Assembly: GCA_937944485.1 (NCBI GenBank)
Contig: CALDYU010000008.1
Location: 115,899-179,898, forward strand
Length of the DNA stretch: 64,000 nucleotides
Source: an uncultured Flavobacteriaceae bacterium
GTDB taxonomy: Bacteria > Bacteroidota > Bacteroidia > Flavobacteriales > Flavobacteriaceae
Direction: 5' to 3'
Shown here: positions 27,633 through 35,875 of the stretch, piece by piece
Layout of the letters: each line of letters starts with the position of its first letter
Position numbering within the stretch: the first letter of the stretch is position 1
Position numbers and translations under genes: made by a program
Notes under the pieces: generated by a model
The model's database searches: none
What the model was told of the DNA's origin: nothing
The model's input: the letters and a program-made list of their open reading frames with translations, nothing else

Positions 27633-28574
27633 TTAAAGTGAGTAGTTCAAACCAAAAAGCCAATAGCTTTGCGTAACACTTTCAACATCTCCGATGGCTA
27701 AACCTGCAGGAGCTCCAGCCTGTGACAATGCATTAGCAAAAGCTTCTTGTTGATTTCCTCTTAAACCAAACTCAAAACCCAGACCAATTCCTTTCCATAA
27801 AGTATATCCAAAAGAATTAACCCACGTCCAATTCGAAAGGTCTCCACTCTTATAACTTTGAAACGTAGAAAAGTTTGTCTTGAAGTTTACTGGTCCCATT
27901 TGTTTTGTATAGTCAACAACTATTTTAGCTCCAGTTGAAGACTCATAGGCCGCATCATTACTAGCAAAGACTATATTTTGGTTTAATGGATGAATTACCA
28001 CCACCATATCTTTTACGGGTAACCAAGTGATACCTAAACCTATATCTAAATATCCTGGGTCGTTAAAATTATTAATTACTGAAGTTCGATATTCGCCAAG
28101 GGTAGATAAGGCTATTTTTTCGCTCAAGTTATATCCGAATAATGATGTAATATTAAACACATCTGTAGTTCCATTAAAACTTTCATCATCGGCAGCATTA
28201 TCTTTATCGTCTAATTTCACCCATTGTAAATTGATGTTTGCTGAATTATTCCAAAAATACTTTTCTTGCTTTAAGTTCGCCAACCCATTCAAAGTGACCC
28301 CAATATTCCCAGCAGAATTGTTAGGTGTCCCTTGCTGAAACCAATTTTTAGATCCGGAGAGATTTGCACCGATAGTGCCAAACATAGCTTTTCTCCAACC
28401 AGGTAAAGCATCAATTTTACCTTGAATAGCATCGATTCTACCCTGAATCGCGGCGATAGAGTCTTTTTTAGGACTTAACTGCGATTTTAATTCTTCTGCA
28501 GCTTTCATGTCTTCTTGCGCATTTACGGCTACCATAGTACAAATAGCGGCAAATACGAATAGTACTTTTTTCAT
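27633..28574 (-). CDS. DUF3078 outer-membrane protein
   Basis: 313 residues with a signal peptide (MKKVLFVFAAICTMVAVNAQ). A short coiled-coil (about 25-55, ELKSQLSPKKDSIAAIQGRI) is followed by alternating beta strands with many aromatics (WRKAMFGTIGANLSGSKNWF, YFWNNSANINLQWVKLDD) ending in an aromatic strand YWLFGLNYSL, as in an outer-membrane barrel. DUF3078 proteins are common in Bacteroidetes and uncharacterised. It has its own -7 box and a strong terminator, so it is a single-gene unit at the end of the SUF region. Confidence 0.88.
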   Translation of the reverse strand: MKKVLFVFAAICTMVAVNAQEDMKAAEELKSQLSPKKDSIAAIQGRIDAIQGKIDALPGWRKAMFGTIGANLSGSKNWFQQGTPNNSAGNIGVTLNGLANLKQEKYFWNNSANINLQWVKLDDKDNAADDESFNGTTDVFNITSLFGYNLSEKIALSTLGEYRTSVINNFNDPGYLDIGLGITWLPVKDMVVVIHPLNQNIVFASNDAAYESSTGAKIVVDYTKQMGPVNFKTNFSTFQSYKSGDLSNWTWVNSFGYTLWKGIGLGFEFGLRGNQQEAFANALSQAGAPAGLAIGDVESVTQSYWLFGLNYSL

Positions 28575-28606
28575 AATGTTTAGTGTTTAAAAGATTTTTC
28601 GTGCCC

Positions 28607-28614
28607 CAAATTTA
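28607..28614 (-). promoter_or_regulatory. -7 box of the DUF3078 gene
   Basis: On the minus strand the bases read TAAATTTG, an exact TAnnTTTG. The expected leader is about 28 bases. No -33 TTTG is found at 19 bases. Confidence 0.45.
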
Positions 28615-28643
28615 ATAATAGTTAGCAATAAAATGCCTTTTCG

Positions 28644-29153
28644 CTATTTTTTCTTCTTAAATAAGGGTACTGAAGAACATGCTTCCCCATACATAACACT
28701 TTTGGCCACAGTTTGTATTCTTGAGGTGATCCAAAGGTATGCATTCGGCGGAACAGGTTTATTGCTGCAGCCTTTTATGATAACAAATTTGTCTTTATAC
28801 GGCGTAATATCTATCTCTTCAATGACAGATTGATACAATGAGGTTTCTAATTGTTCAAGATCACCTAAAACTACCTTTTTAGCATATGGCTGTAATTTAG
28901 AGGCCAATAACATATTCGCCCAACCCGGTACGATAGCATCTGTTGAGCAATTAATAGCAACAAAGGTGCTTTGGTATTCTTCCCAGTTATGCTCAGAAAC
29001 ATGGTTTCTAAACTCTTTTTCTCTAAGGATAAAGCCTTCAAAAAGCCAGTCTTTAATATCTAAAACAACCCGTTTTCCTTCGAGATAATAATCCTCTAAA
29101 TCAAAAGTGATCAGTTTACTCTGAGCTACTCTATTTACTATTTCTTCAGACAT
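28644..29153 (-). CDS. DUF2480 family protein
   Basis: 169 residues, cytoplasmic. It matches the Bacteroidetes DUF2480 family, which regularly accompanies SUF genes: FEGFILREKEFRNHVSEHNW, VAINCSTDAIVPGWANMLLA and IIKGCSNKPVPPNAYLWIT. Conserved Cys residues in the last two segments could bind metal or a cluster, but this is inferred. It is 44 bases downstream of the DUF59 gene and probably co-transcribed with sufS-sufE. Function unknown. Confidence 0.88.
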   Translation of the reverse strand: MSEEIVNRVAQSKLITFDLEDYYLEGKRVVLDIKDWLFEGFILREKEFRNHVSEHNWEEYQSTFVAINCSTDAIVPGWANMLLASKLQPYAKKVVLGDLEQLETSLYQSVIEEIDITPYKDKFVIIKGCSNKPVPPNAYLWITSRIQTVAKSVMYGEACSSVPLFKKKK

Positions 29154-29197
29154 ATTGCTATTCGGGGTAGATTGTCCTTGACTTCAAATATTGCGTT

Positions 29198-29527
29198 TTA
29201 CAATAACCCTAATTCAAGTTTAGCTTCTTCACTCATGAGATCTTGGGTCCATGGCGGATCAAAAGTGATTTCAACTTCTGCATCCTTAATCATATCTATT
29301 GATTTAACTTTCTCTTCAACTTCAACAGGAAGTGTTTCTGCAACAGGACAGTTAGGAGAAGTAAGTGTCATCAATATTTTAACATCATTCTCTTCATTTA
29401 CCAAAACGTCATAAATAAGACCTAATTCGTATATATCTACTGGAATCTCTGGGTCGTAAATTGTTTTAATAACATTCACAATTTTTTCTCCTAACTCTTG
29501 CGTATCTATGGTCGCTTCTTCGCTCAT
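29198..29527 (-). CDS. DUF59/MIP18-family Fe-S assembly protein (SufT-like)
   Basis: 109 residues. The domain shows DPEIPVDIYELGLIYDV near the N-terminus and LMTLTSPNCPVAETLP with the conserved Cys, then VEITFDPPWTQDLMSEEA. Family members help mature Fe-S proteins. It begins six bases after sufE and belongs to the sufS-sufE transcription unit. A carrier or maturation role is from family knowledge. Confidence 0.92.
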   Translation of the reverse strand: MSEEATIDTQELGEKIVNVIKTIYDPEIPVDIYELGLIYDVLVNEENDVKILMTLTSPNCPVAETLPVEVEEKVKSIDMIKDAEVEITFDPPWTQDLMSEEAKLELGLL

Positions 29528-29533
29528 ACTATT

Positions 29534-29956
29534 TTAATTTAACTGAGTTTGATATGCTACAGCGTAAAGTTTTAATTGTTTTATCATACTTACCAATCCG
29601 TTCGCACGAGTTGGAGATAAATGTTCTTTTAATCCGATTTCATCAATAAAATCGGTATTTGCTTCTATAATAGCAGCGGGCTTTTGATTGCTAAAAACAC
29701 GTATTAATATAGCTATTATGCCTTTTGTAATTATAGCATCACTATCGGCGGTAAAAATCAATTTATCGGCGTTCAACTCCGCATGTACCCATACTTTACT
29801 TTGACAGCCTTTAATAATATTGTCGTTAGTTTTGTACTGCTCTTCAATCATCGGCAGCGATTTTCCCAATTCAATCATGTATTCATAGCGTTGCATCCAA
29901 TCTTCAAACATGGCAAACTCGTCTACAATTTCTTCTTGTATTTCTTGTATCTGCAT
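29534..29956 (-). CDS. sufE: Cysteine desulfuration protein SufE
   Basis: 140 residues, normal length. SufE takes persulfide sulfur from SufS and passes it to the SufBCD scaffold. The acceptor is Cys51 in IIKGCQSKVWV. The downstream ARANGLVSMI segment is also typical. It lies about 110 bases after sufS; the gap contains a palindromic repeat (29976-29999). Confidence 0.95.
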   Translation of the reverse strand: MQIQEIQEEIVDEFAMFEDWMQRYEYMIELGKSLPMIEEQYKTNDNIIKGCQSKVWVHAELNADKLIFTADSDAIITKGIIAILIRVFSNQKPAAIIEANTDFIDEIGLKEHLSPTRANGLVSMIKQLKLYAVAYQTQLN

Positions 29957-29975
29957 TTTTGTTAATCCTTAACTT

Positions 29976-29999
29976 TTGGCTTCGGCTATGCTCAGCCAA
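29976..29999. repeat. Palindromic interspersed repeat (TTGGCT..AGCCAA)
   Basis: Six-base inverted arms TTGGCT and AGCCAA enclose the core TCGGCTATGCTC. The same layout with a near-identical core (TCGACTACACTC) and different arms (ATGACT / AGTCAT) occurs at 36766-36789, which marks a dispersed repeat family with a fixed loop and compensating arms. Confidence 0.6.
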
Positions 30000-30065
30000 C
30001 TAGGTTACAAAAATACGACAAGTAACTTTGGTTTTCAATAGTTTAAGAGAAGCATAACATCTTAA

Positions 30066-31280
30066 TTAACACAGCATATTCACAGCTCGTTGTACTCCTG
30101 CTACTAAAATATCAATCTCTGCTTTCGTATTATAAAAACAGAAACTTGCACGAACGGTACCAGGAATCTTATAAAAATCCATAATGGGTTGTGCACAATG
30201 ATGGCCAGTGCGAACGGCAATGCCCAATTTATCTAGAATGCTACCTACGTCGTAGGGGTGCACCCTGTCAATATTAAAAGAAATCACAGAAGTCTTATTC
30301 TTAGCCGTCCCATAAATTCTTAGTCCTTCTATTTCTAATAGTTGCTGAGTAGCGTATTGTAAAAGCTCATGCTCATACTTTGTGATAGCCTCGAATCCGA
30401 CAGAATTCATATAATCCAACGCGGCACCAAAAGCAATTCCTCCGCAAATATTTGGCGTTCCTGCTTCAAATTTATGTGGTAAAGCCGCATAGGTGGTTTT
30501 TTCAAAAGTAACCTCATCTATCATCTCACCACCACCTTGATACGGTGGAAGTTTATTCAACCATGTCGACTTTCCATAGAGCATTCCTACTCCAGTTGGA
30601 CCGCAAACTTTATGTGCTGACACGGCATAAAAATCAACATCAAGTTTTTGTACATCAGCAGCAATATGAGGAGCAGCTTGGGCACCATCGATGAGGACAG
30701 CGGCACCCACTTCATGAGCCTTAACAATAATATCTTCTATAGGGTTTATGGTCCCTAAAGCATTAGAAATATGATTGCAGAAAACGAGCTTTGTTTTATC
30801 TGATAGGAGTTTATCATATTCATTCATCAGCAATTCACCATCTTGGTTCATGGGAATCACTTTTAAAATCCCTCCCGTTCGTTCACAAAGCATTTGCCAA
30901 GGCACAATATTCGAATGATGTTCCATTGCTGAGACTAAAACCTCATCGCCTTGTTTTATTAGTAATGAAAATCCATTAGCAACAATATTAATGCTATGTG
31001 TTGTGCCAGAAGTAAAAATGATTTCATGCGCTTTTTCGGCATTAAAATGCTTCTGAATTTTTAGGCGAGCTTGCTCATATTTATCTGTCGCTTCTTGCGA
31101 TAAAGCATGAACCCCTCGGTGAATATTCGCATTGTAATTTTGATAGTAATCAACAATGGCATCAATGACCTGTTGCGGCGTTTGCGAAGTAGCCGCATTA
31201 TCGAGATAAACTAAGGCTTTTCCATTTACTTCACGATTTAATATCGGAAAGTCTTCACGGATTTTATTTACATCAAACAT
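30066..31280 (-). CDS. sufS: Cysteine desulfurase SufS
   Basis: 404 residues from ATG 31280; a start at 31301 lies on top of the promoter and is excluded. The PLP enzyme (group II) removes sulfur from cysteine to form a persulfide for SufE. PLP-binding Lys224 is in SAHKVCGPTGVG, catalytic Cys362 in RTGHHCAQPIM, and the N-terminus FPILNREVNGKALVYLDNAAT is typical. It has its own -7 box, so sulfur mobilisation can be controlled apart from sufABCD. Confidence 0.96.
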   Translation of the reverse strand: MFDVNKIREDFPILNREVNGKALVYLDNAATSQTPQQVIDAIVDYYQNYNANIHRGVHALSQEATDKYEQARLKIQKHFNAEKAHEIIFTSGTTHSINIVANGFSLLIKQGDEVLVSAMEHHSNIVPWQMLCERTGGILKVIPMNQDGELLMNEYDKLLSDKTKLVFCNHISNALGTINPIEDIIVKAHEVGAAVLIDGAQAAPHIAADVQKLDVDFYAVSAHKVCGPTGVGMLYGKSTWLNKLPPYQGGGEMIDEVTFEKTTYAALPHKFEAGTPNICGGIAFGAALDYMNSVGFEAITKYEHELLQYATQQLLEIEGLRIYGTAKNKTSVISFNIDRVHPYDVGSILDKLGIAVRTGHHCAQPIMDFYKIPGTVRASFCFYNTKAEIDILVAGVQRAVNMLC

Positions 31281-31298
31281 AGCAATAGTATTGATGTA

Positions 31299-31306
31299 CA
31301 AAGATA
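31299..31306 (-). promoter_or_regulatory. -7 box of sufS
   Basis: The minus strand reads TATCTTTG, an exact TAnnTTTG, with TGTG near the -33 position. The leader would be about 14 bases, which fixes the sufS start at 31280. Confidence 0.55.
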
Positions 31307-31350
31307 CTTACTATCCAGATGAAATCACATTTTGATTTAATCGGAATTTC

Positions 31351-31938
31351 TCAAAAACGGAAGCCTATGCCTAATTTTAAAAATCCTAAATTATCATTAC
31401 GACTAATATTTTCATTACGTATGTTGTACCTAACATAATCATATTGCGCTTGAAAAAAAAGATTTTTTGTTAGATCATAAGACAACCCAATATTCAAATT
31501 AAGACCGCCATCTGATTCACGAACCGAAAAATTTTCGTTCAATAAAGCTCCGTCAAAGTTTGATCTAACTAAAGCATAGCCCAATCCCATACTAGGTCTA
31601 AGCTTTGAAACTCCTGGAATTTGAAACTCAGCAAATACTTTTGGCTGAAATAACCAATTGGTTTCTTTAAAATTGACCCTTTCAATACCTCCTGTTGGAT
31701 TATCAAAAGAGCTAATTCTATCATGAAAAGCTCCAACATTTAGCCCAACGCCTATCTTAACTACATTGAGATCAAGAAATCGATACTTTACCCCCAAATC
31801 TGCAATTCCAGGATTATCATTACTTAAATCAACTCCTACTGATATAGGATAATTGACTTCAACACTCCATTTTTGGTCTTGAGCAAAGATTTTAAAAGAA
31901 ATAAGAAAAAGAAATACGAAGAATAGTTTTAGTTTCAT
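31351..31938 (-). CDS. Outer-membrane beta-barrel protein
   Basis: 195 residues with a signal peptide (MKLKLFFVFLFLISFKIFAQ). Regular alternation of polar and hydrophobic residues in strands (WSVEVNYPISVGVDL, FFQAQYDYVRYNI) and a C-terminal aromatic FLKLGIGFRF point to a small barrel in the outer membrane. The specific family is not recognised. It is placed between sufD and sufS without evident functional link. Confidence 0.85.
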   Translation of the reverse strand: MKLKLFFVFLFLISFKIFAQDQKWSVEVNYPISVGVDLSNDNPGIADLGVKYRFLDLNVVKIGVGLNVGAFHDRISSFDNPTGGIERVNFKETNWLFQPKVFAEFQIPGVSKLRPSMGLGYALVRSNFDGALLNENFSVRESDGGLNLNIGLSYDLTKNLFFQAQYDYVRYNIRNENISRNDNLGFLKLGIGFRF

Positions 31939-31975
31939 TTGATTATGGTTTTTGATTCGACAGTATTGTCTGCCA

Positions 31976-31983
31976 CAAACCTA
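31976..31983 (-). promoter_or_regulatory. -7 box of the barrel gene
   Basis: The minus strand reads TAGGTTTG, an exact TAnnTTTG, giving a leader of about 33 bases. No -33 box at the usual distance. Confidence 0.45.
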
Positions 31984-32071
31984 AATGAATGAAGAACTTG
32001 AAAATTGTAAAACATTGTTAATTGCAGCCCAAGAGTTCGTTAAAACTCACTTAAATTGTTGTTAAGCCCTA

Positions 32072-32710
32072 TCAGAAAAAATAATTCGCAGATAATTGTA
32101 TCAACACATTATAATTTTGAAGATCTCCTTCTATACCATCTAATCGATTTCGCAGGCTAATATAAAATCTCGGAGCGAACGAAATTTTCTCATTAATTCT
32201 AATGGCTAGCCCTGCACTTGCACCATAATCTAACCTAAAATCACCAGAAATACGGCTTCGATCTACAGCATTGGCTGACCTGCCTTGATCTAAAAGTTTT
32301 GTCTTTGTTATCTGATTTAATAAAAACCCAAATTGAGGGCCAAACTCAACGAAAACACGATTATTAAGTGCAAATTTACCTAATACAGGTATCGATAGAT
32401 AATTGAATTGTACATTGGTTCTAAACTCATTACCATTTGAAGGAACCCCTCCATTTTGAATGGATTGTAAATCAGAACTAAATTGAAACCCTTGAGAAGA
32501 ATATACAATTTCGGGTTTCAAGGAAAACTTATCGGAGTATTCTATTTCTAGAAAAACCCCAGCATGACCAGAAAAACGAAATTTAATCCCCTGTGTTAAA
32601 TCTCCAACAACAGAAGAATAATTCGTACCTGCTTTAGCTCCAAAATGCGTTTTTTGGGCAATGCAAAAAGTAAAGAGAAATAAAGCCAAAATCAAACTAA
32701 AAATTTTCAC
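32072..32710 (-). CDS. Porin-like outer-membrane beta-barrel protein
   Basis: 212 residues. The signal peptide (MKIFSLILALFLFTFCIAQ) is followed by strands typical of the OmpW/PorT-like barrel group of Bacteroidetes (HFGAKAGTNYSSVVGD, LKPEIVYSSQGFQF, LSIPVLGKFALN, FVEFGPQFGFLLN, SFAPRFYISLRNRLDG) and ends in QLSANYFF. The pattern is that of the outer-membrane beta-barrel family PF13568. Specific cargo or role unknown. Confidence 0.87.
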   Translation of the reverse strand: MKIFSLILALFLFTFCIAQKTHFGAKAGTNYSSVVGDLTQGIKFRFSGHAGVFLEIEYSDKFSLKPEIVYSSQGFQFSSDLQSIQNGGVPSNGNEFRTNVQFNYLSIPVLGKFALNNRVFVEFGPQFGFLLNQITKTKLLDQGRSANAVDRSRISGDFRLDYGASAGLAIRINEKISFAPRFYISLRNRLDGIEGDLQNYNVLIQLSANYFF

Positions 32711-32759
32711 TATCTCAATTTTAAATTTGACACCTCTTTTCCTGATTGTGATTTATAAA

Positions 32760-33248
32760 TTACTGACTTCTTTGAAGGTTTGCACCAATCCGTATTCTTC
32801 CCGTAAGCTCAAAGGTTATCGTCTCTCCATTACCATCAAGCTTCTTTAAAGTAACAGCATCATTATCTAAAAAAATTTCAATACTAGCTATATTATTAGC
32901 GATCGATAAAGCACCATCAGCAAGTTTTTCTTCTGGGCTTATTTGCCTTTCAAGACTCAAAAGGAAAGATGCATTAGCACCCTCCCCTGTAATTTTGCCT
33001 TCAAAAACTCTATTAAAACCGTCATCTCCAGTTACGGCCATTGTAAATTTATCCCCAGTCTTCTTGAAAACAGCTTGCGCATTATTGATAAACCCTAAAT
33101 TGTTTTGAGGAACATCAACCACTTGAAAATCACCTTCAAAAGAGCCTAAAATTACACTATTTACTATTTCATCATTATTCGTACCACCGCCACTACAACT
33201 GGTCAAAAAAACAACAAACAAGAATGAAATTTTAGCAATTCCCCTCAT
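32760..33248 (-). CDS. Predicted lipoprotein of unknown function
   Basis: 162 residues. The signal sequence ends in a lipobox (FLTSCSGGG, Cys18). The mature part is beta-rich: AVFKKTGDKFTMAVTGDDGF, SFLLSLERQ, IASIEIFLDN, ETITFELTGRIRI. This resembles small beta-barrel/META-like lipoproteins, but the family is not recognised. It is the first of three envelope genes inserted between sufD and sufS, with a gap of 49 bases to the porin-like gene. Confidence 0.8.
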   Translation of the reverse strand: MRGIAKISFLFVVFLTSCSGGGTNNDEIVNSVILGSFEGDFQVVDVPQNNLGFINNAQAVFKKTGDKFTMAVTGDDGFNRVFEGKITGEGANASFLLSLERQISPEEKLADGALSIANNIASIEIFLDNDAVTLKKLDGNGETITFELTGRIRIGANLQRSQ

Positions 33249-33273
33249 AATATTTATATAAATTAATACGCTT

Positions 33274-33303
33274 CAAATAAAATGTACTAGTTCTTGAACC
33301 AAG
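33274..33303 (-). promoter_or_regulatory. Candidate promoter of the lipoprotein gene
   Basis: The minus strand has CTTG (33303-33300), an 18-base spacer and TTTATTTG (33281-33274), one base off the -7 consensus. The leader would be about 20 bases. Confidence 0.4.
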
Positions 33304-33337
33304 CATTTCTAGTCTTGGTTTTACAAATAACACTAAT

Positions 33338-34654
33338 TTATAAATCAAACCCCATATTCACTCCAAGTTTGTTGGCGATCAACTTATTGATCCTTGCCTT
33401 TAATTCAGGAATGCGAACGCTTTCTAAGACATTATTGGCAAAGGCATACATTAATAGTGCTCTTGCTTCCTTTTCAGGAATACCCCTAGATTGCAAATAA
33501 AACATTGCGTCTTCATCTAATTGCCCAATTGTACAGCCATGTGAACATTTCACATCATCAGCAAAAATTTCTAACTGCGGTTTGGTGTTAATGGTTGCCT
33601 TATCGCTTATTAGAATATTGTTGTTTTGCTGAAAAGCATTGGTCTTTTGAGCAACTTTGTCAACGATAATTTTCCCGTTGAAAACACCTGTTGAATTTTC
33701 GCCATAAATACCTTTGTAATCTTGATGACTTTCACAATTAGGTTCAATATGATGCACTAAAGTATGATGATCAACGTGTTGTCTTTCTCCTAATATGGTA
33801 ATCCCTTTCATGGTAGAATCCATATATTCACCATTTTGATAGAAATTCAAATTGTTACGTGTAAGCTTACCACCAAAAGAAAAAGTATGCACATTAACAA
33901 AACTCTTGCTTTTTTGGTTGATATAGGTGTTATCAATGAGTGAAGCTGTTGCAGCGTCATTCTGTACTTTGTAATAATCGATATTAGCACTTTTTGCAGC
34001 AAAGATTTCAGTCACGCAATTGGTTAAAACTTCATTCTTTGTCAAACTTTGATGGCGCTCGATTATCTGAAGTTCTGCATTTTCTTCAACTACGATAAGA
34101 TTTCGTGGTTGTAACATCAATGATGCCTCATTACCTGTCGCAAAGTGGACTATTTCAACAGGTTTTTTAGGCATTTTATTTTTAGGAATATAGATATAGG
34201 CTCCTTCTCTACTAAATGCTGTATTTAATGTAGTCAACGATTCGTCACGTGAAGCTACTTTATTGAAATAGACATCAATAATTTGTTTATACATGGGCTT
34301 AGTTAATGCAGAACTCATCAAACAAATATCTACCCCATCATGGGTCGTTTCTGATAAATGCGAGCTAAAGACACCATCTACAAATACAATTTTATAGGTG
34401 TCTATATCATGTATAAAGTACTTTTTGACATCTTTATAATCAAGAGTACTATTTCCCTTCGGGAAAATACTGAAATCAATCTTTTGAAGACTATTTAACG
34501 AGGTATATTTCCATGCTTCTTCTTTTTTAGAAGGGAATCCTTTTTGCTCAAAATTCTTCATCGCTTCAGTGCGGACATCATGAACAGGATGATCGATGTC
34601 AACGTTATTTTCAAACGCCATAAAGGATGAAATTAGCTTATCTTTTAAATCCAT
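33338..34654 (-). CDS. sufD: Fe-S cluster assembly protein SufD
   Basis: 438 residues. SufD pairs with SufB and SufC to form the scaffold on which Fe-S clusters are built. The C-terminal conserved block is present (KCSHGCTIGQLDEDAMFYLQSRGI, then ARALLMYAFANNVL), as is the beta-helix middle (IIVDKVAQKTNAFQQNNNILIS). The N-terminal helical part has KEEAWKYTSLNSL. It follows the four-helix-bundle gene after 42 bases. Confidence 0.95.
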   Translation of the reverse strand: MDLKDKLISSFMAFENNVDIDHPVHDVRTEAMKNFEQKGFPSKKEEAWKYTSLNSLQKIDFSIFPKGNSTLDYKDVKKYFIHDIDTYKIVFVDGVFSSHLSETTHDGVDICLMSSALTKPMYKQIIDVYFNKVASRDESLTTLNTAFSREGAYIYIPKNKMPKKPVEIVHFATGNEASLMLQPRNLIVVEENAELQIIERHQSLTKNEVLTNCVTEIFAAKSANIDYYKVQNDAATASLIDNTYINQKSKSFVNVHTFSFGGKLTRNNLNFYQNGEYMDSTMKGITILGERQHVDHHTLVHHIEPNCESHQDYKGIYGENSTGVFNGKIIVDKVAQKTNAFQQNNNILISDKATINTKPQLEIFADDVKCSHGCTIGQLDEDAMFYLQSRGIPEKEARALLMYAFANNVLESVRIPELKARINKLIANKLGVNMGFDL

Positions 34655-34680
34655 TTTTCAAAAAGTTTAGGGTTTCTTTT

Positions 34681-35118
34681 GTTTCAAGTTTTCGATTTAT
34701 TTTTCCTTGAACTTGTTTCCTTTGAAATCCTTTTTATTTAAATAATTCATGAAGTTTGCAATTCTTCGACTCAACGTTTCATATTCAGCAGTCAATCTTT
34801 GCGCTTCTACATCTGTTATGTAATCATTATCAAAAACACGATATAATTGAGACCTTGACTCTCCTGCCGACGCCTTTGCAATAGAAAGGAACTGTCGAAA
34901 TTCCAAATTACCATCTCTTTCAAACCCTTCAGCAATATTGTCCATGACAGAACCTGAAGAACCTTTTATTTGATCTCTCAGTTTAAAATCATTTTTTAAA
35001 GGGGTCGATTTCGATATGCCTATCACTACTTTGGAAAGTCGTCTAGCTTCTTGCCAAATTTCCAAATCTTCAAAACGTTTTATCGTAGCCATAATAAGAA
35101 ACAATAGAAACTTGAAAC
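34681..35118. repeat. 11-base inverted repeat framing the four-helix-bundle gene
   Basis: GTTTCAAGTTT at 34681-34691 is matched by its exact reverse complement at 35108-35118. The pair encloses the whole four-helix-bundle gene (34697-35092). The right arm ends on the last bases of the sufC stop codon. This is the layout expected for an IVP-type insert that can fold into a stem in RNA. Confidence 0.6.
34697..35092 (-). CDS. Four-helix-bundle protein (23S rRNA intervening-sequence protein family)
   Basis: 131 residues from ATG 35092 (MATIKRFEDLEIWQEAR), the family's usual beginning. The helices LRDQIKGSSGSVMDNIAEGFERD and EFRQFLSIAKASAGESRSQLYR match the IVP/S23 four-helix-bundle family, first known from insertions in 23S rRNA genes and later found dispersed between genes. 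These proteins form pentamers with a basic surface; the biological function is unknown. It sits between sufC and sufD inside an 11-base inverted repeat. It does not fit the SUF pathway. Confidence 0.93.
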   Translation of the reverse strand: MATIKRFEDLEIWQEARRLSKVVIGISKSTPLKNDFKLRDQIKGSSGSVMDNIAEGFERDGNLEFRQFLSIAKASAGESRSQLYRVFDNDYITDVEAQRLTAEYETLSRRIANFMNYLNKKDFKGNKFKEK

Positions 35119-35870
35119 TAAACAGTTGCCTCTTGCTTAATCCAGTCGTAGCCCTTTGCTTCTAGTTCTAAAGCTAATTCTTTGCCTCCAGACTTTACAA
35201 TTTTTCCATTATGCAATACATGAACAAAATCAGGCACAATATATTCCAACAGCCTCTGGTAGTGGGTTATAACGATGACTGCGTTGTCTTTGCTTTTCAG
35301 TTTATTCACTCCATTCGCTACGATGCGAAGGGCGTCAATATCTAGACCTGAGTCCGTTTCATCTAAGATGGCCAATTTCGGTTCGAGCATTGCCATTTGA
35401 AAGATTTCGTTTCTTTTCTTTTCGCCCCCTGAAAAACCTTCGTTAAGTGATCGCGATAAAAATTTACGATCAATCTCTAATAGTTCAGCCTTTTCGCGAA
35501 TCAACTTTAACATCTGATTCGCGGGCATATCTTCAAGACCTTTCGCTTTACGAGACTCATTGATCGCCGTTTTCATGAAATTTGTAACCGAAACCCCTGG
35601 GATTTCTACAGGATATTGAAACGACAAAAACACGCCTTTGTGTGCTCTATCTTCAGGAGCGTCATCTTCTAAATCTTCTCCATCTAAGACAACATTGCCT
35701 TTAGTTACTTCGAATTCTTCTTTCCCAGCAATCACAGCTGCCAAGGTGCTTTTACCCGACCCGTTAGGCCCCATAATTGCATGCACTTCGCCAGCATTTA
35801 CTTCAAGGTTGATTCCTTTTAATATTTCTTTTTCCTCTACACTAGCGTGCAAATCATTAATCTTAAGCAT
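35118..35870 (-). CDS. sufC: SUF system ATPase SufC
   Basis: 250 residues, an ABC-type ATPase that drives conformational change of the SufBCD scaffold. Walker A GPNGSGKSTLAA, ABC signature LNEGFSGGEKKRNEI and Walker B LAILDETDSGLD are all intact, and the switch His follows in VIVITHYQRLLEYI. It lacks membrane partners, as expected for SufC. It begins five bases after the MBL-fold gene stop... in transcription order it follows that gene directly, which suggests co-transcription. Confidence 0.97.
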   Translation of the reverse strand: MLKINDLHASVEEKEILKGINLEVNAGEVHAIMGPNGSGKSTLAAVIAGKEEFEVTKGNVVLDGEDLEDDAPEDRAHKGVFLSFQYPVEIPGVSVTNFMKTAINESRKAKGLEDMPANQMLKLIREKAELLEIDRKFLSRSLNEGFSGGEKKRNEIFQMAMLEPKLAILDETDSGLDIDALRIVANGVNKLKSKDNAVIVITHYQRLLEYIVPDFVHVLHNGKIVKSGGKELALELEAKGYDWIKQEATV

Positions 35871-35875
35871 ATTTT

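Noticed and set aside
28027..28338. 103-residue plus-strand frame opposite the DUF3078 gene
   Set aside because: It is an antisense shadow of a well-supported outer-membrane gene and contains no recognisable protein features.
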